Shown here one piece after another: positions 39,934 through 48,535 of a stretch of 64,000 nucleotides of DNA. This DNA comes from DASVRZ01 sp038228695. Its GTDB lineage: Bacteria; Verrucomicrobiota; Verrucomicrobiia; Chthoniobacterales; DASVRZ01. How positions within the stretch are numbered: position 1 is the first letter of the stretch; the number at the start of each line of letters is the position of its first letter. A model generated the notes under the pieces. It was not told the DNA's origin. It was given only the letters and a program-made list of their open reading frames with translations, and made no database searches. Location of the stretch: NCBI GenBank assembly GCA_038228695.1, contig JBBRPA010000008.1, positions 1 through 64,000 of the forward strand. The letters run 5' to 3'. The position numbers were made by a program, and so were the translations under genes.

Positions 39934-42540
39934 ATGGTTTCGCTACAAACGCCCCTGATTGAAATGGAGGACATGCCTGCGGCGCAGGTGAAACTGCTCG
40001 CGCGTCTCGGACTTTGCACGGTGGGAGATGTTCTTTCGCATTATCCTCGGCGACACGAGGATCGGACGCGTTTTGATCAATTTCCCAATCAGGAGCTACC
40101 CACGCCGGTTTGCATTTTTGGAGTGGTTAGAAAAACTCATTTGCGGCGGTTTGGCGGTTATAAAAAAATGTTCGACGCAGTGATTGAGCCACCGGAGGAA
40201 CAGATCCTGAGCAGCCCGGTGACGCTGCGCTGGTTCAACCTGCACTATCTACAAAAGATGATTGCGGTGGGACAGCAAATGGCGGTTTACGGGCGGCCGC
40301 GATTGCGGGGTAAGCAGCTTTTTATCGAGCATCCTGAATTCGAAATCATCGAGGACGATGCCGACGCATCGCTCAATCTGGACCGAATTGCTCCGGTGTA
40401 TCCCGCGACCGAGGGATTATCACAACGGGCGTTTCGCAAGTTAGTATTTGACCTGCTTGCACGGCTTGAGCCAGTGGAGGATTTGCTGCCGGCAGGAATG
40501 AGCCCCACGGGTCGAGATCGCGCCTTGCGGGAAATCCATTTTCCAACCGACATGGAGTCGCTGGAGGAGGCGCGGCGGCACCTGGTGTTAACGGAATTTT
40601 TCGGTCTGCAATTGTTAGTCGCAGATCGTCGCTCGCGCACCGTTGCGCTTCCCGGTGCCTCGCATTGCGGTCCCGGAAAATTTCTCGATCGACTAACCGC
40701 AGCGCTGCCCTTTTCGTTGACTGGCGCACAACAGCGCGTGATTGGCGAGATTCGTGCCGACCTAGCCGCGTCGCATCCGATGAATCGTTTGCTGCAAGGC
40801 GATGTGGGCTCTGGAAAAACCTTTGTTGCATTGGCTGCCATTCTCCTAGCTATCGAAGCTGGGTTCCAAACTGCGCTGATGGCTCCCACGCAGATTTTGG
40901 CAGAGCAGCATTATTTGAACTTCAGGCGATTGTTAGAACCGCTGGGTATTCGTATCGCTTTGCGAACCAGCTCTCGAAAGGAAGAAACTAGCGGGACTGC
41001 ACGCGTCTCGCGTGCCGATTTAGGCGTCTCGCCGAAATCAGACGACGGCCAACGCTTCAAAAGACGCCAGCTCCCACACGATGAGCGTCCCTACGGAATT
41101 TATGCCGTCACTTTTAGCACACGAAATCACAGGATTCTAAGTGCGGAATCTCGCGACCTGACCCTTGATGCGATCACCCACTTTCATAATAAACGCTACG
41201 AACTTTTCGCTGCGTGTATCATGCCCGACCATGTTCATCTTTTGCTCCAGCCCTTCATTAAAGACCGATTGGAAAATGGGAATCTCGTTTTTTATTCACT
41301 CACGGAAATTACCCATTCGATCAAATCGTTTACTGCGCACGGGATCAATGAGTTAGAGAAAACCGAGGGGTCTGTTTGGTTGAAGGAATCTTTTGATCGC
41401 CTCATGCGTAGTGACCGAGAAGCGGACGAGAAATATGATTACATCCTGAAGAATCCAGTTCGTGCGGGAGTGGTTCGCTCGGAGGAGGATTACCGCTGGT
41501 TGTGGACGCCGAATTCTCTTCCGCGAGACGCGAAAGAGGACACGCGAGACGCGTATCGTCCCGTCTCCGATGCGCCGCAAATTTACATTGGCACACATGC
41601 ACTGCTTTACGATTCGGTGGAATTTTCTAACCTCGGTTTGGTGGTGATTGATGAGCAGCATAAATTTGGGGTGCTGCAGCGCGCTAAACTCGTCTCCCGC
41701 AGACCGGTGCCGGATGTGCTGGTGATGACGGCGACCCCCATTCCGCGGACTTTGACTTTGACGGCTTATGGCGATCTCGATGTTTCGATTTTGGATGAGT
41801 TGCCGCCGGGGCGCGGGTCGGTCCGGACAGAAGTGCGCGAGGACGGCACCTTGAAGGATCCGGCGCGTTTGAAGGATTACCTAGCCGCCGGACACCAAGC
41901 TTACGTGGTTTGCCCGCTGATCGACGACGGGGATAAACCGAACGTCAAAGCAGCCACCCAAGAGTATATGAAATGGTCGGCGTTTTTGCATCCACTGCGC
42001 TGTGAACTTCTCCACGGGCGGATTGCGCCGGAAGAAAAGGAGGCGATTATGAGTCGTTTCCGCGCCAACGAAATCCAAGTGCTCGTCGCCACCACGGTGA
42101 TCGAAGTGGGTGTGGATGTGCCCAACGCCACAGTGATGATCATCGAGGACGCGGAAAAATTCGGGCTCGCTCAGTTACATCAGTTGCGGGGGCGGATCGG
42201 GCGTGGTTCGAAGACGTCCTATTGCATTTTACTGACCCGATCCAAAGAGGCGGGCGCGTTGGAAAAATTGCATACGCTGGCCGGGACGACGGACGGATTT
42301 GCGATTGCGGAGGCCGATTTACAATTACGTGGACCGGGTGACATCCTCGGCACCGCTCAGAGTGGTTTGCCCCCGTTGAAGATTGGTAATATCCTACAGG
42401 ACCGCGATCTGATGATCGAGGCGCGTAATGCGGCGAGGGCGTTGGTCCGGGACGATCCCGGATTGAGCCGTCCCGAGAATCAACGTTTTCGCGTCTGGGC
42501 TGTCGAATCGTCCAAACCCATCTTATCCCACGTTTCCTGA
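39934..42540 (+). CDS. recG: RecG helicase with an in-frame RAYT transposase insertion
   Basis: 868 aa versus about 690 in normal RecG. Residues 1-280: wedge/OB domain. Walker A GDVGSGKT has Lys295; DEQH is at 573-576; ATPIPRT and the later motifs, including QLRGRIGRG, are intact. Between them, residues about 354-546 are foreign: they replace a short loop after SSRKEETS and before APQIYIGTHALL. This part is a Y1-type REP-associated transposase, with HUH motif PDHVH (His433, His435) and the YDYILKNPVRAG segment where the catalytic Tyr is expected. The frame is kept on both sides, without stops, and no ATG/GTG/TTG precedes the HUH motif inside the insert. Whether RecG still works is open; the core without the insert is about 675 aa. 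Confidence 0.9.
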   Translation: MVSLQTPLIEMEDMPAAQVKLLARLGLCTVGDVLSHYPRRHEDRTRFDQFPNQELPTPVCIFGVVRKTHLRRFGGYKKMFDAVIEPPEEQILSSPVTLRWFNLHYLQKMIAVGQQMAVYGRPRLRGKQLFIEHPEFEIIEDDADASLNLDRIAPVYPATEGLSQRAFRKLVFDLLARLEPVEDLLPAGMSPTGRDRALREIHFPTDMESLEEARRHLVLTEFFGLQLLVADRRSRTVALPGASHCGPGKFLDRLTAALPFSLTGAQQRVIGEIRADLAASHPMNRLLQGDVGSGKTFVALAAILLAIEAGFQTALMAPTQILAEQHYLNFRRLLEPLGIRIALRTSSRKEETSGTARVSRADLGVSPKSDDGQRFKRRQLPHDERPYGIYAVTFSTRNHRILSAESRDLTLDAITHFHNKRYELFAACIMPDHVHLLLQPFIKDRLENGNLVFYSLTEITHSIKSFTAHGINELEKTEGSVWLKESFDRLMRSDREADEKYDYILKNPVRAGVVRSEEDYRWLWTPNSLPRDAKEDTRDAYRPVSDAPQIYIGTHALLYDSVEFSNLGLVVIDEQHKFGVLQRAKLVSRRPVPDVLVMTATPIPRTLTLTAYGDLDVSILDELPPGRGSVRTEVREDGTLKDPARLKDYLAAGHQAYVVCPLIDDGDKPNVKAATQEYMKWSAFLHPLRCELLHGRIAPEEKEAIMSRFRANEIQVLVATTVIEVGVDVPNATVMIIEDAEKFGLAQLHQLRGRIGRGSKTSYCILLTRSKEAGALEKLHTLAGTTDGFAIAEADLQLRGPGDILGTAQSGLPPLKIGNILQDRDLMIEARNAARALVRDDPGLSRPENQRFRVWAVESSKPILSHVS
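40999..41033. repeat. left REP pair of the RAYT element
   Basis: The 7-bp stem GCACGCG/CGCGTGC with loop TCT, then seven bases, then GGCGTCTCGCC, followed by GAAATC. The same order, spacing and tail (AGGCGTCTCGCC, then AAAT) occurs at 32864-32903. Confidence 0.9.
41522..41563. repeat. right REP pair of the RAYT element
   Basis: CGCGAGACGCG and ACACGCGAGACGCGTAT in inverted orientation relative to the left pair, ending ATCGTCCCG. The end matches 32997-33010 exactly over 14 bases. Confidence 0.9.
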
Positions 42541-42546
42541 TATTAA

Positions 42547-44046
42547 ATGAAGAGCTTCCTGAAATACCTGATTTTCGTCCTGCTGCTTGCCGTTGGAGTT
42601 TCGTTTCTTTACCTGCAAAAGAATAAAATCTCTGGCCGCAATGCGATTAATTGGCGCTCGGAAAAATTCACCCCGGCCGCGGCTCCGAAACTGGGCGCTG
42701 GCGATCTCGAAATTCTCTCTCGGCTCGATTCCGAGTATAAAAAACTTTCCAGCACGGTTATCCCCTCGGTGGTCAGCATCACGACCTCGCGCCGCGTCAA
42801 CGTCCAGCAACCGGTTGATTTGCTCGAACTGCTTTACGGGCGTAGCCGCCAGGGTCGCAGTCGCCAACAGGTCCAGACCTCGCTCGGCTCCGGGTTCATC
42901 ATTAGCATGGAGGGGCATATCGTGACGAACAACCACGTGATCGAAAATATGGACGAAATCCAAGTCCAGCTCTCCGATGGGCGGACTGCTCCAGCGAAAA
43001 TTCTCGGTTCCGATCCGGTGACAGACCTCGCTGTTTTGAAAATCGAACTTCCGGACATCACCCCGCTGGCATTGGGCAACTCCGACGACGTGCAGGTCGG
43101 GCAACTTGTTTTCGCGATTGGCAACCCCTACGGATTACAGGAAAGCGTCAGCCAAGGCATCATCAGCGCGAAAGGGCGCAAAGCCACGTCCGACAGTATG
43201 GTGGAGGCTTTTCAAACCGACGCAGCGGTTAACCGCGGCAACTCCGGCGGTCCGCTCGTGAACATTCGCGGCGAAGTCATCGGAGTGAACAGCTCGATCT
43301 TTTCTGAATCGGGTGGAAACCAAGGGATTGCCTTCGCAATTCCCGCTAACACGGTGAAAAACGTGGTCGAAAGCGTCATCCAGCGCGGCAAAGTGGTGCG
43401 CGGTTATCTGGGTGTGACCATGCAGGCGGTCTCGCCGGAGCTCGCCAGCCAAGTCGGAGCCAACGGTCTTGACGGCGTCATGGTCGAGGAGGTTGTGGAC
43501 GGATCGCCCGCCGATCTCGCCGGAGTGCAGCCGGGGGACATCATCAGAAAATTCGACGGCAAACCGATCACCAATCCGGTTTCCCTGCGCAACAGCGTCT
43601 CTCAGGTCGCGATCAACGCCAAGGTTGAGCTCGTGGTTTTCCGCAATAACGAGGAAAAAAAACTGTCCGCGCAGATTGTCGAGCAACCGGAGAATTACGC
43701 CACCTTGATTTCCCGGCAGCCCCGCCAGTCGCTCGCGCCCAATCCGCGTCCAAATGGCAGATCCGTCAAACCGGCGGTTCCCGCTCCAGCTCAGGCTCTG
43801 GGTGGAATTGAGGTCTCCGAGACGCAGGACGGCACGCTTGGAGTGGCCGTCGTTCGATTGCGGGAGGACAGCCCGGCGGCGAAGCTTTTGGAGGTGGGCG
43901 ATATCATTCAGGAAATCAACCGCAGCCGGGTCGAGTCGATCGACGAATACCGGGCCTTGGTTAGCACTCTGGATCCGAATACGAACCAAGTGCTTTACAT
44001 TGTCCGTGGCCGACAGAAAGCCTTTGTTGTTATTCCGCCTGGCTAG
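42547..44046 (+). CDS. HtrA/DegQ-type periplasmic serine protease with two PDZ domains
   Basis: 499 aa. An N-terminal membrane helix (about 5-22) anchors or exports it. The trypsin-like domain (about 60-275) has a complete triad: His in TNNHVI, Asp in VTDLAVLKI, Ser in GNSGGPL. PDZ1 (about 285-375) starts at VRGYLGVTMQ and PDZ2 (about 415-495) at GIEVSET. It degrades or refolds misfolded envelope proteins. It follows recG by 6 bases but functionally belongs with the two envelope genes downstream. Confidence 0.93.
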   Translation: MKSFLKYLIFVLLLAVGVSFLYLQKNKISGRNAINWRSEKFTPAAAPKLGAGDLEILSRLDSEYKKLSSTVIPSVVSITTSRRVNVQQPVDLLELLYGRSRQGRSRQQVQTSLGSGFIISMEGHIVTNNHVIENMDEIQVQLSDGRTAPAKILGSDPVTDLAVLKIELPDITPLALGNSDDVQVGQLVFAIGNPYGLQESVSQGIISAKGRKATSDSMVEAFQTDAAVNRGNSGGPLVNIRGEVIGVNSSIFSESGGNQGIAFAIPANTVKNVVESVIQRGKVVRGYLGVTMQAVSPELASQVGANGLDGVMVEEVVDGSPADLAGVQPGDIIRKFDGKPITNPVSLRNSVSQVAINAKVELVVFRNNEEKKLSAQIVEQPENYATLISRQPRQSLAPNPRPNGRSVKPAVPAPAQALGGIEVSETQDGTLGVAVVRLREDSPAAKLLEVGDIIQEINRSRVESIDEYRALVSTLDPNTNQVLYIVRGRQKAFVVIPPG

Positions 44047-44095
44047 ATCATTTCCTGCTTGACCGGGAGGATCGGCCTTTTCATGCTGCCGGTGC

Positions 44096-45037
44096 GTGAA
44101 AAAGTCCTTGCCATTTCTAGCGGTCGCCGGGTCATTTGTTTTGTTCGCCGGCACTCTCGTCTCCCAGACGCCCTCTCCCCAGGTCGAGCAGGCGCGCCAA
44201 TACGGAAACTCTTCCAGCTTCCCTCAGGAGTCGGAGGCTAACGTCAGCTCCATGCCCGTTTTTGCTCCGCCCACTCCGGGCGATAACGACCTTGGCCAGC
44301 AGTTAATCCTGAAATCGCGGAACCAGATCCAGCCGTGGACCGCCTATCTTGGCACAGACCTCACCCGCACCTCGAACGTCGGGCTTTCGGAAAATAACGC
44401 GAGCCATGACCTGATTTGGCGCTCGGCCGCAGGGGTGAGTTTTTCTCCGCGGCTTTCGGATCGGTTTATCGGAAACTTCAGCATCTCGCAGGATGTCTTC
44501 CGCTATGACCGGTTTAACGAGTTTAACTTCGAGAGCCTTAACGTCGGGGCGGGCGTCTCGACCCGTGTGCCGTTTTTGCGCGGGGTGGGAGCCACGGTCG
44601 AATTCAATTACAACCGCCTGACGAGCGACGGCTACGGCAGCGAATTGTTTAGCGAAAAGACGGTCGAGTTCACGCTCTACCGGAATTTCATCCTTAGCCG
44701 AGCCCATTATTTTTATGCTCTCGCCGGGGTGCAACTTGGTTGGGCAGATCCGGAGGAGGCTTCGCGTGATGAGTTTTCTGCCCTCCTTGGTTATCATGTT
44801 CGCGTGGCGCGGAACTTCGAGGTCGATCTCTTCTATCGCGCCGCCTATTATTACTACACCGACGCGAGCCGGGATGATGTCAACCAGACCGTCCAACTCA
44901 ATGCGCGTTACAACCTAACCAAGTGGCTCGCCGTCAACGCTGGCCTGAGCACGATTTTCAACAGCTCGGACAGAGTCGGCTTCGACTACGATGTGGTTAA
45001 CGCGAGCGTCGGAATTTTTGCCTACTTCAAGTTCTAA
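44096..45037 (+). CDS. outer-membrane beta-barrel protein
   Basis: 313 aa from GTG. Signal peptide MKKSLPFLAVAGSFVLFAGTLVS. The mature sequence shows regular alternation of aromatic and polar residues in beta-strands (LSDRFIGNFSISQDVFRYDRF, TVEFTLYRNFILSRAHYFYALAG) and ends in Phe (GIFAYFKF), the hallmark of outer-membrane barrels recognised by BamA. Ten or so strands fit the length. Function unknown; the FecR-domain gene starts 15 bases downstream, so the two are probably partners. Confidence 0.75.
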   Translation: MKKSLPFLAVAGSFVLFAGTLVSQTPSPQVEQARQYGNSSSFPQESEANVSSMPVFAPPTPGDNDLGQQLILKSRNQIQPWTAYLGTDLTRTSNVGLSENNASHDLIWRSAAGVSFSPRLSDRFIGNFSISQDVFRYDRFNEFNFESLNVGAGVSTRVPFLRGVGATVEFNYNRLTSDGYGSELFSEKTVEFTLYRNFILSRAHYFYALAGVQLGWADPEEASRDEFSALLGYHVRVARNFEVDLFYRAAYYYYTDASRDDVNQTVQLNARYNLTKWLAVNAGLSTIFNSSDRVGFDYDVVNASVGIFAYFKF

Positions 45038-45052
45038 CAGAAAGGAAAGCCT

Positions 45053-47683
45053 GTGCCACGAATCGAAACGAAAATTAAATTGTCGGTCGCGCTAGCCTTG
45101 CTGCCGGCCCTTCACCTCGTGGCCGCGCCGCTGAAACGGGCTGAAGTCACCCAAGTCATCAACGAAGTCAAAGTCATCGATTCCGCCGCGTCCGAGCGTC
45201 CGGCAGTGGCCAACGACGTGATCGAAGGTAAAACAGGCGTTCGCACCGGGCAGAAATCCCGTGCGGAGTTAGTTTTCGAGGATTCGACACTGACTCGACT
45301 CGGTGCAAACACCATCTTCAATTTTGAAAACGGCAGTCGCAATATGGATCTCGGAGCGGGCACGATCATGCTCCAAGTTCCGAAAAACGCTGGCGGTGCT
45401 ACGATTCGCACGGCAGCGGTCACAGCAGCGGTCACGGGCACGACGATTCTTTTCGAATACACGCCCGGAACAAAAAAGCCGAAGCTTGGCTCCGGTAAGA
45501 ACGTCGTCCCTTTCGAGAAAAACCCAGTCCCAACGGAGAAGAAATCCGACGCACCGAAGCCTGGTTATATCAAGGCGATGGTTCTCGAGGGCCATCTGCG
45601 GATCACGCTGACCACGAAATTGGGCGAATCGATTGTGCTCGGCCCCGGCCAAATGATCATCATGACCGATGACGGCGAAGTGCTGCCCGAACCGGTGGAT
45701 TTTGATATTGAGACGGTCACTTTCAGCTCGCGGCTGACCGACAACCGCTTCTGGCAAGGGCGCAAACGGCAGTTGGAATATCCTTTGATCCAAGAGGCGA
45801 TCGACGACCAGGTTAAACGCAAGGATGACGGCTCTCTGATTACGACCAATCTGCTAATCAACGGTCGAGGGACCAATGTCCTTTTCGCCAGCGTGGACGA
45901 CTCCCGGTCGAATCGCGCCAACTCCAACCTGCCGAAATCGATTCCGCCGGACGCTCCGTTGCTGCCTGAACCGACGCCGACGCCGACGCCTGCGCCGGTG
46001 AACACCCTGCCGCCAGCAGAGATTACGGGTACGACCGATCTTTTCCCAGGTTCGTTACCAGGTGGGCGGCTGCGCTCGCAATGCGACTGCCAGCCTTATC
46101 CGATCTTCTACACCGGTCTTGGCACGGTGGACACGGTCGCCCGTTTGCAGGATTTCAACGGTGGCGAAACCATCCTGCCGACGGCGGGTCGAGATTTCAC
46201 GGTGATCAGCAATGGAGGGATCGATAGCATGGATGGATTGGAACTCACGGGCACGAATTACGCCCGCAATATTTCCTCCAAATTGGTGCCCCCTGTGACC
46301 CGGGCCTTCCTGAGCCTAGATTATCGGTTTCTCACCAATGAAGTCGGTAATGTCGAATTTTTCTCCGAGGGATCGGGCGGGGCGAGCTTTGGCGTCCGGA
46401 GCAACGACAGTGTCACTGTTCTGGTTGAAGGCGACTCAGGCAATTCATTGCGCTACGAGATCAGCGCGGAGAATTTCATTAGCGAATCTTCCCAACTAGC
46501 GGCCTTCGTTAAGGAAAATGTCGGTGGCTACGTGACGGGCACCAACTGGCTGAAACTCCGACTCGACCTAACGCCGTTCATTGGTGATAACGTAGTTTTT
46601 TCCATTCAAGTGCAGGACGGTCCACAGAGTCGAGATGTCGATTCTGCTTTTGCGTTCGATAATTTCAAGCTCACGCAGACGCCCGGCAGTGAGGCCAACT
46701 CGAACCTGATTGGTGCCTTCACAGGCGATTTCAAAGAGTCGATCGTTTTTGGAACCAAGTCTTCCGAATATCTGCTACCCAACGTCCGTGGCGTGGAGAA
46801 CATCAACTCCTTTGGCCCGGGGTCGGACGGTGGAAGTCTAACGCTTTCGAGCGATTTCAATTTGACGGTCAATTCCCCGATCTTGGCTGATTCGGGCCCG
46901 AACAAACAGTCTGAGGCAGGCCCAATTCTGCCAGCCGGCCGCGGCGGGAACGTTTCGCTTAATTCCGTCGATGGCCAGGTGGTGGTTAATTCCACTATCC
47001 AAGTGTCGTCTAACGATCAGACGACCGGCCGAGTCAGCAGCGCGGGCGGAAACATCCAGATTCAATCGCAAAAGGGGGTTAGCTCGAATTCTGCCGCTCG
47101 GAACACGGGTATCGTCATCACCGATAGCGGGCAGTTAAGCGCCCTCCTCGACGCGGCCGCAGAAGGCTCGCCGGGCTCGATTAACCTGTCCACCAACGGC
47201 TCGGATATCGTCGTTAATGGCGGCAAAATCATTGCGGAGCGCGGCACGATCGATGTGCGAAATTCGGCTGACGGTTCGCAAATCCGCATTGGCGATCCAA
47301 CCAGCGCGAACAAGCCGGAAATCCGGGGCGACGTGGTTAAAATTGGAGCCCTCGGAAACAACGGCCAAGTCCTGATTGGAGGAGGCCAGATTAGTGCCGA
47401 CAGCATCCTCAAAATTTACGCGGGCGGAAACAACGGCTCGATCATTTTCCGGGCGGACACGCAGCTTAACGGGTCGTCGGACAAATATCTGGTGGCCAAC
47501 ACGGTCACTGTGCAAAACGGCGTGGATGTGCGCGTGAACGGACCGACTGCGGCGAAAGTTTTCACCAATAATTCCAATTGGAGCAGCGCCACTGGCGGCA
47601 ACGGAAACACATCGGGAACGTTCAGTGGCCGCGGTGCGGAAGTTCACTCGCCTTCAGTGGACACGCCACCGCCGTTTGATTGA
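45053..47683 (+). CDS. large secreted FecR-domain protein with beta-helix-like repeats
   Basis: 876 aa from GTG, with GAAAGGAAAG upstream as ribosome binding site. Signal peptide about 1-25. Residues about 60-215 are a FecR domain (GVRTGQKSRAELVFEDSTLTRLG, VTAAVTGTTILFEY). After a Pro/Thr linker (PTPTPTPAPVNTLPP, about 315-330) comes a domain with FNGGETILPTAG, then from about 590 a repetitive Asn/Gly/Ser-rich part (GGNVSLNSVDGQVVVNS, GGGQISADS) typical of adhesin beta-helices. Likely displayed or exported via the neighbouring barrel; this pairing is inference. FecR here is unlikely to be a sigma-factor regulator, since no sigma or TonB gene is near. Confidence 0.8.
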   Translation: MPRIETKIKLSVALALLPALHLVAAPLKRAEVTQVINEVKVIDSAASERPAVANDVIEGKTGVRTGQKSRAELVFEDSTLTRLGANTIFNFENGSRNMDLGAGTIMLQVPKNAGGATIRTAAVTAAVTGTTILFEYTPGTKKPKLGSGKNVVPFEKNPVPTEKKSDAPKPGYIKAMVLEGHLRITLTTKLGESIVLGPGQMIIMTDDGEVLPEPVDFDIETVTFSSRLTDNRFWQGRKRQLEYPLIQEAIDDQVKRKDDGSLITTNLLINGRGTNVLFASVDDSRSNRANSNLPKSIPPDAPLLPEPTPTPTPAPVNTLPPAEITGTTDLFPGSLPGGRLRSQCDCQPYPIFYTGLGTVDTVARLQDFNGGETILPTAGRDFTVISNGGIDSMDGLELTGTNYARNISSKLVPPVTRAFLSLDYRFLTNEVGNVEFFSEGSGGASFGVRSNDSVTVLVEGDSGNSLRYEISAENFISESSQLAAFVKENVGGYVTGTNWLKLRLDLTPFIGDNVVFSIQVQDGPQSRDVDSAFAFDNFKLTQTPGSEANSNLIGAFTGDFKESIVFGTKSSEYLLPNVRGVENINSFGPGSDGGSLTLSSDFNLTVNSPILADSGPNKQSEAGPILPAGRGGNVSLNSVDGQVVVNSTIQVSSNDQTTGRVSSAGGNIQIQSQKGVSSNSAARNTGIVITDSGQLSALLDAAAEGSPGSINLSTNGSDIVVNGGKIIAERGTIDVRNSADGSQIRIGDPTSANKPEIRGDVVKIGALGNNGQVLIGGGQISADSILKIYAGGNNGSIIFRADTQLNGSSDKYLVANTVTVQNGVDVRVNGPTAAKVFTNNSNWSSATGGNGNTSGTFSGRGAEVHSPSVDTPPPFD

Positions 47684-47710
47684 TTCAGTAGCTCAATCGG
47701 CGGGCAGTTT

Positions 47711-47881
47711 TTAGAGCGGTTTAAACCATACTCTAGCCGCCACTTTGCAGCGGCGAGGGCCGCAGGACTGGGTCAGCAGCTCGGGCAGGGTGTTTGCACA
47801 CAGCCGCTTCACTGCCGCCGCACCCCTGCAACCCCCGGCGCCCGCAAATTAATGGCCACATTATTATTTAAAACGCTCTAA
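47711..47881. repeat. 171-bp element with 15-bp inverted ends
   Basis: TTAGAGCGGTTTAAA (47711-47725) and TTTAAAACGCTCTAA (47867-47881) are inverted copies with one mismatch. Between them is very GC-rich, non-coding DNA (CCGCCACTTTGCAGCGG forms a further hairpin). It fills the gap between the FecR gene and the convergent regulator, whose stop codon lies in the right end. MITE-like in size and ends, but no second copy is in the window. Confidence 0.6.
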
Positions 47882-48519
47882 CCGAGGGTGAACTCAGCGG
47901 AGAACTGACCGCCCTCTTTTTTCTCTGAGCGTTTTACGTCCGTGCGAAGTAGTTTGCGGAACATCTCTTCCTCCATCTTCGCGATATTAGGATAAAGCTC
48001 GAGCAGATCCATGATCGGCGAGTGACGCTCCACGATTTTTTTTGAACCCTTTTCGCTGATCACGTCGCTGATGTACCCTTCAGCGTCGCGAATCTTGGCG
48101 AGTGATTTCGCCCGTTCGGCGGTGGTTTCGCCCTTGATTTTGCCCGCGAGCCGGTCGGTTTCTTTTTGGAACAGCTTGAAAAGTAATTTCTCGGCAGCAG
48201 TTGCCCCAAAAAGCGAATTGGCCGCCTCAAGAATGCCGACCGTGACCGGGTTGGCCGCCTCGGGAAACAATTCCAGAGCCTTTTCCGTGAGCAGATAATT
48301 CAGCTCGGGGCGACCAATGCGCCCGGTTAGATTCGGTGCACGTCGCGTCATTAGGAAGCCTTCGCGATGCAGCGCGATGCAGTGCTGCTTTACGCCCATG
48401 TAGCTCATGCCTAGTTTGTCGGCCATAGCGGAAACGGCTATTCCGCCACTGCGCTTGAGCAGATTGATGATGCTGATGCGCTGGCTGCGCCCGATTTGTT
48501 CGATGATTTTCTGACTCAT
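47878..48519 (-). CDS. winged helix-turn-helix transcriptional regulator
   Basis: 213 aa from ATG 48519. The N-terminal domain (about 1-85) is a winged helix: RISIINLLKRSGGIAVSAMADKLGMSYMGVKQHC, then a wing with RRAPNLTGRIGRPELNYLLT, close to the SufR/DeoR style. The C-terminal part is helical and charged without cysteines suggestive of an iron-sulfur site, so it is not SufR proper. It lies just downstream of the second HtrA gene on the same strand and may be co-transcribed. The ligand is unknown. Confidence 0.75.
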   Translation of the reverse strand: MSQKIIEQIGRSQRISIINLLKRSGGIAVSAMADKLGMSYMGVKQHCIALHREGFLMTRRAPNLTGRIGRPELNYLLTEKALELFPEAANPVTVGILEAANSLFGATAAEKLLFKLFQKETDRLAGKIKGETTAERAKSLAKIRDAEGYISDVISEKGSKKIVERHSPIMDLLELYPNIAKMEEEMFRKLLRTDVKRSEKKEGGQFSAEFTLG

Positions 48520-48535
48520 AATTTGAATTTTCTCT

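Larger units (their letters stand above)
40993..41572. mobile_element. RAYT/REP element inserted in recG
   Basis: The insert begins with REP palindromes GCACGCGTCTCGCGTGC (40999-41015) and GGCGTCTCGCC (41023-41033), continues with the transposase-coding body (about 41064-41517) and ends with inverted REPs CGCGAGACGCG (41522-41532) and ACACGCGAGACGCGTAT (41540-41556). Borders are estimates from where RecG similarity stops and resumes. The length is a multiple of three as far as the frame shows. The REPs are translated (ARVSRADLGVSP and RDAKEDTRDAYRP). Confidence 0.85.

Noticed and set aside
43135..44154. 339-residue antisense ORF over the first HtrA gene
   Set aside because: Clear HtrA triad and PDZ motifs on the plus strand; the antisense product has no recognisable features.
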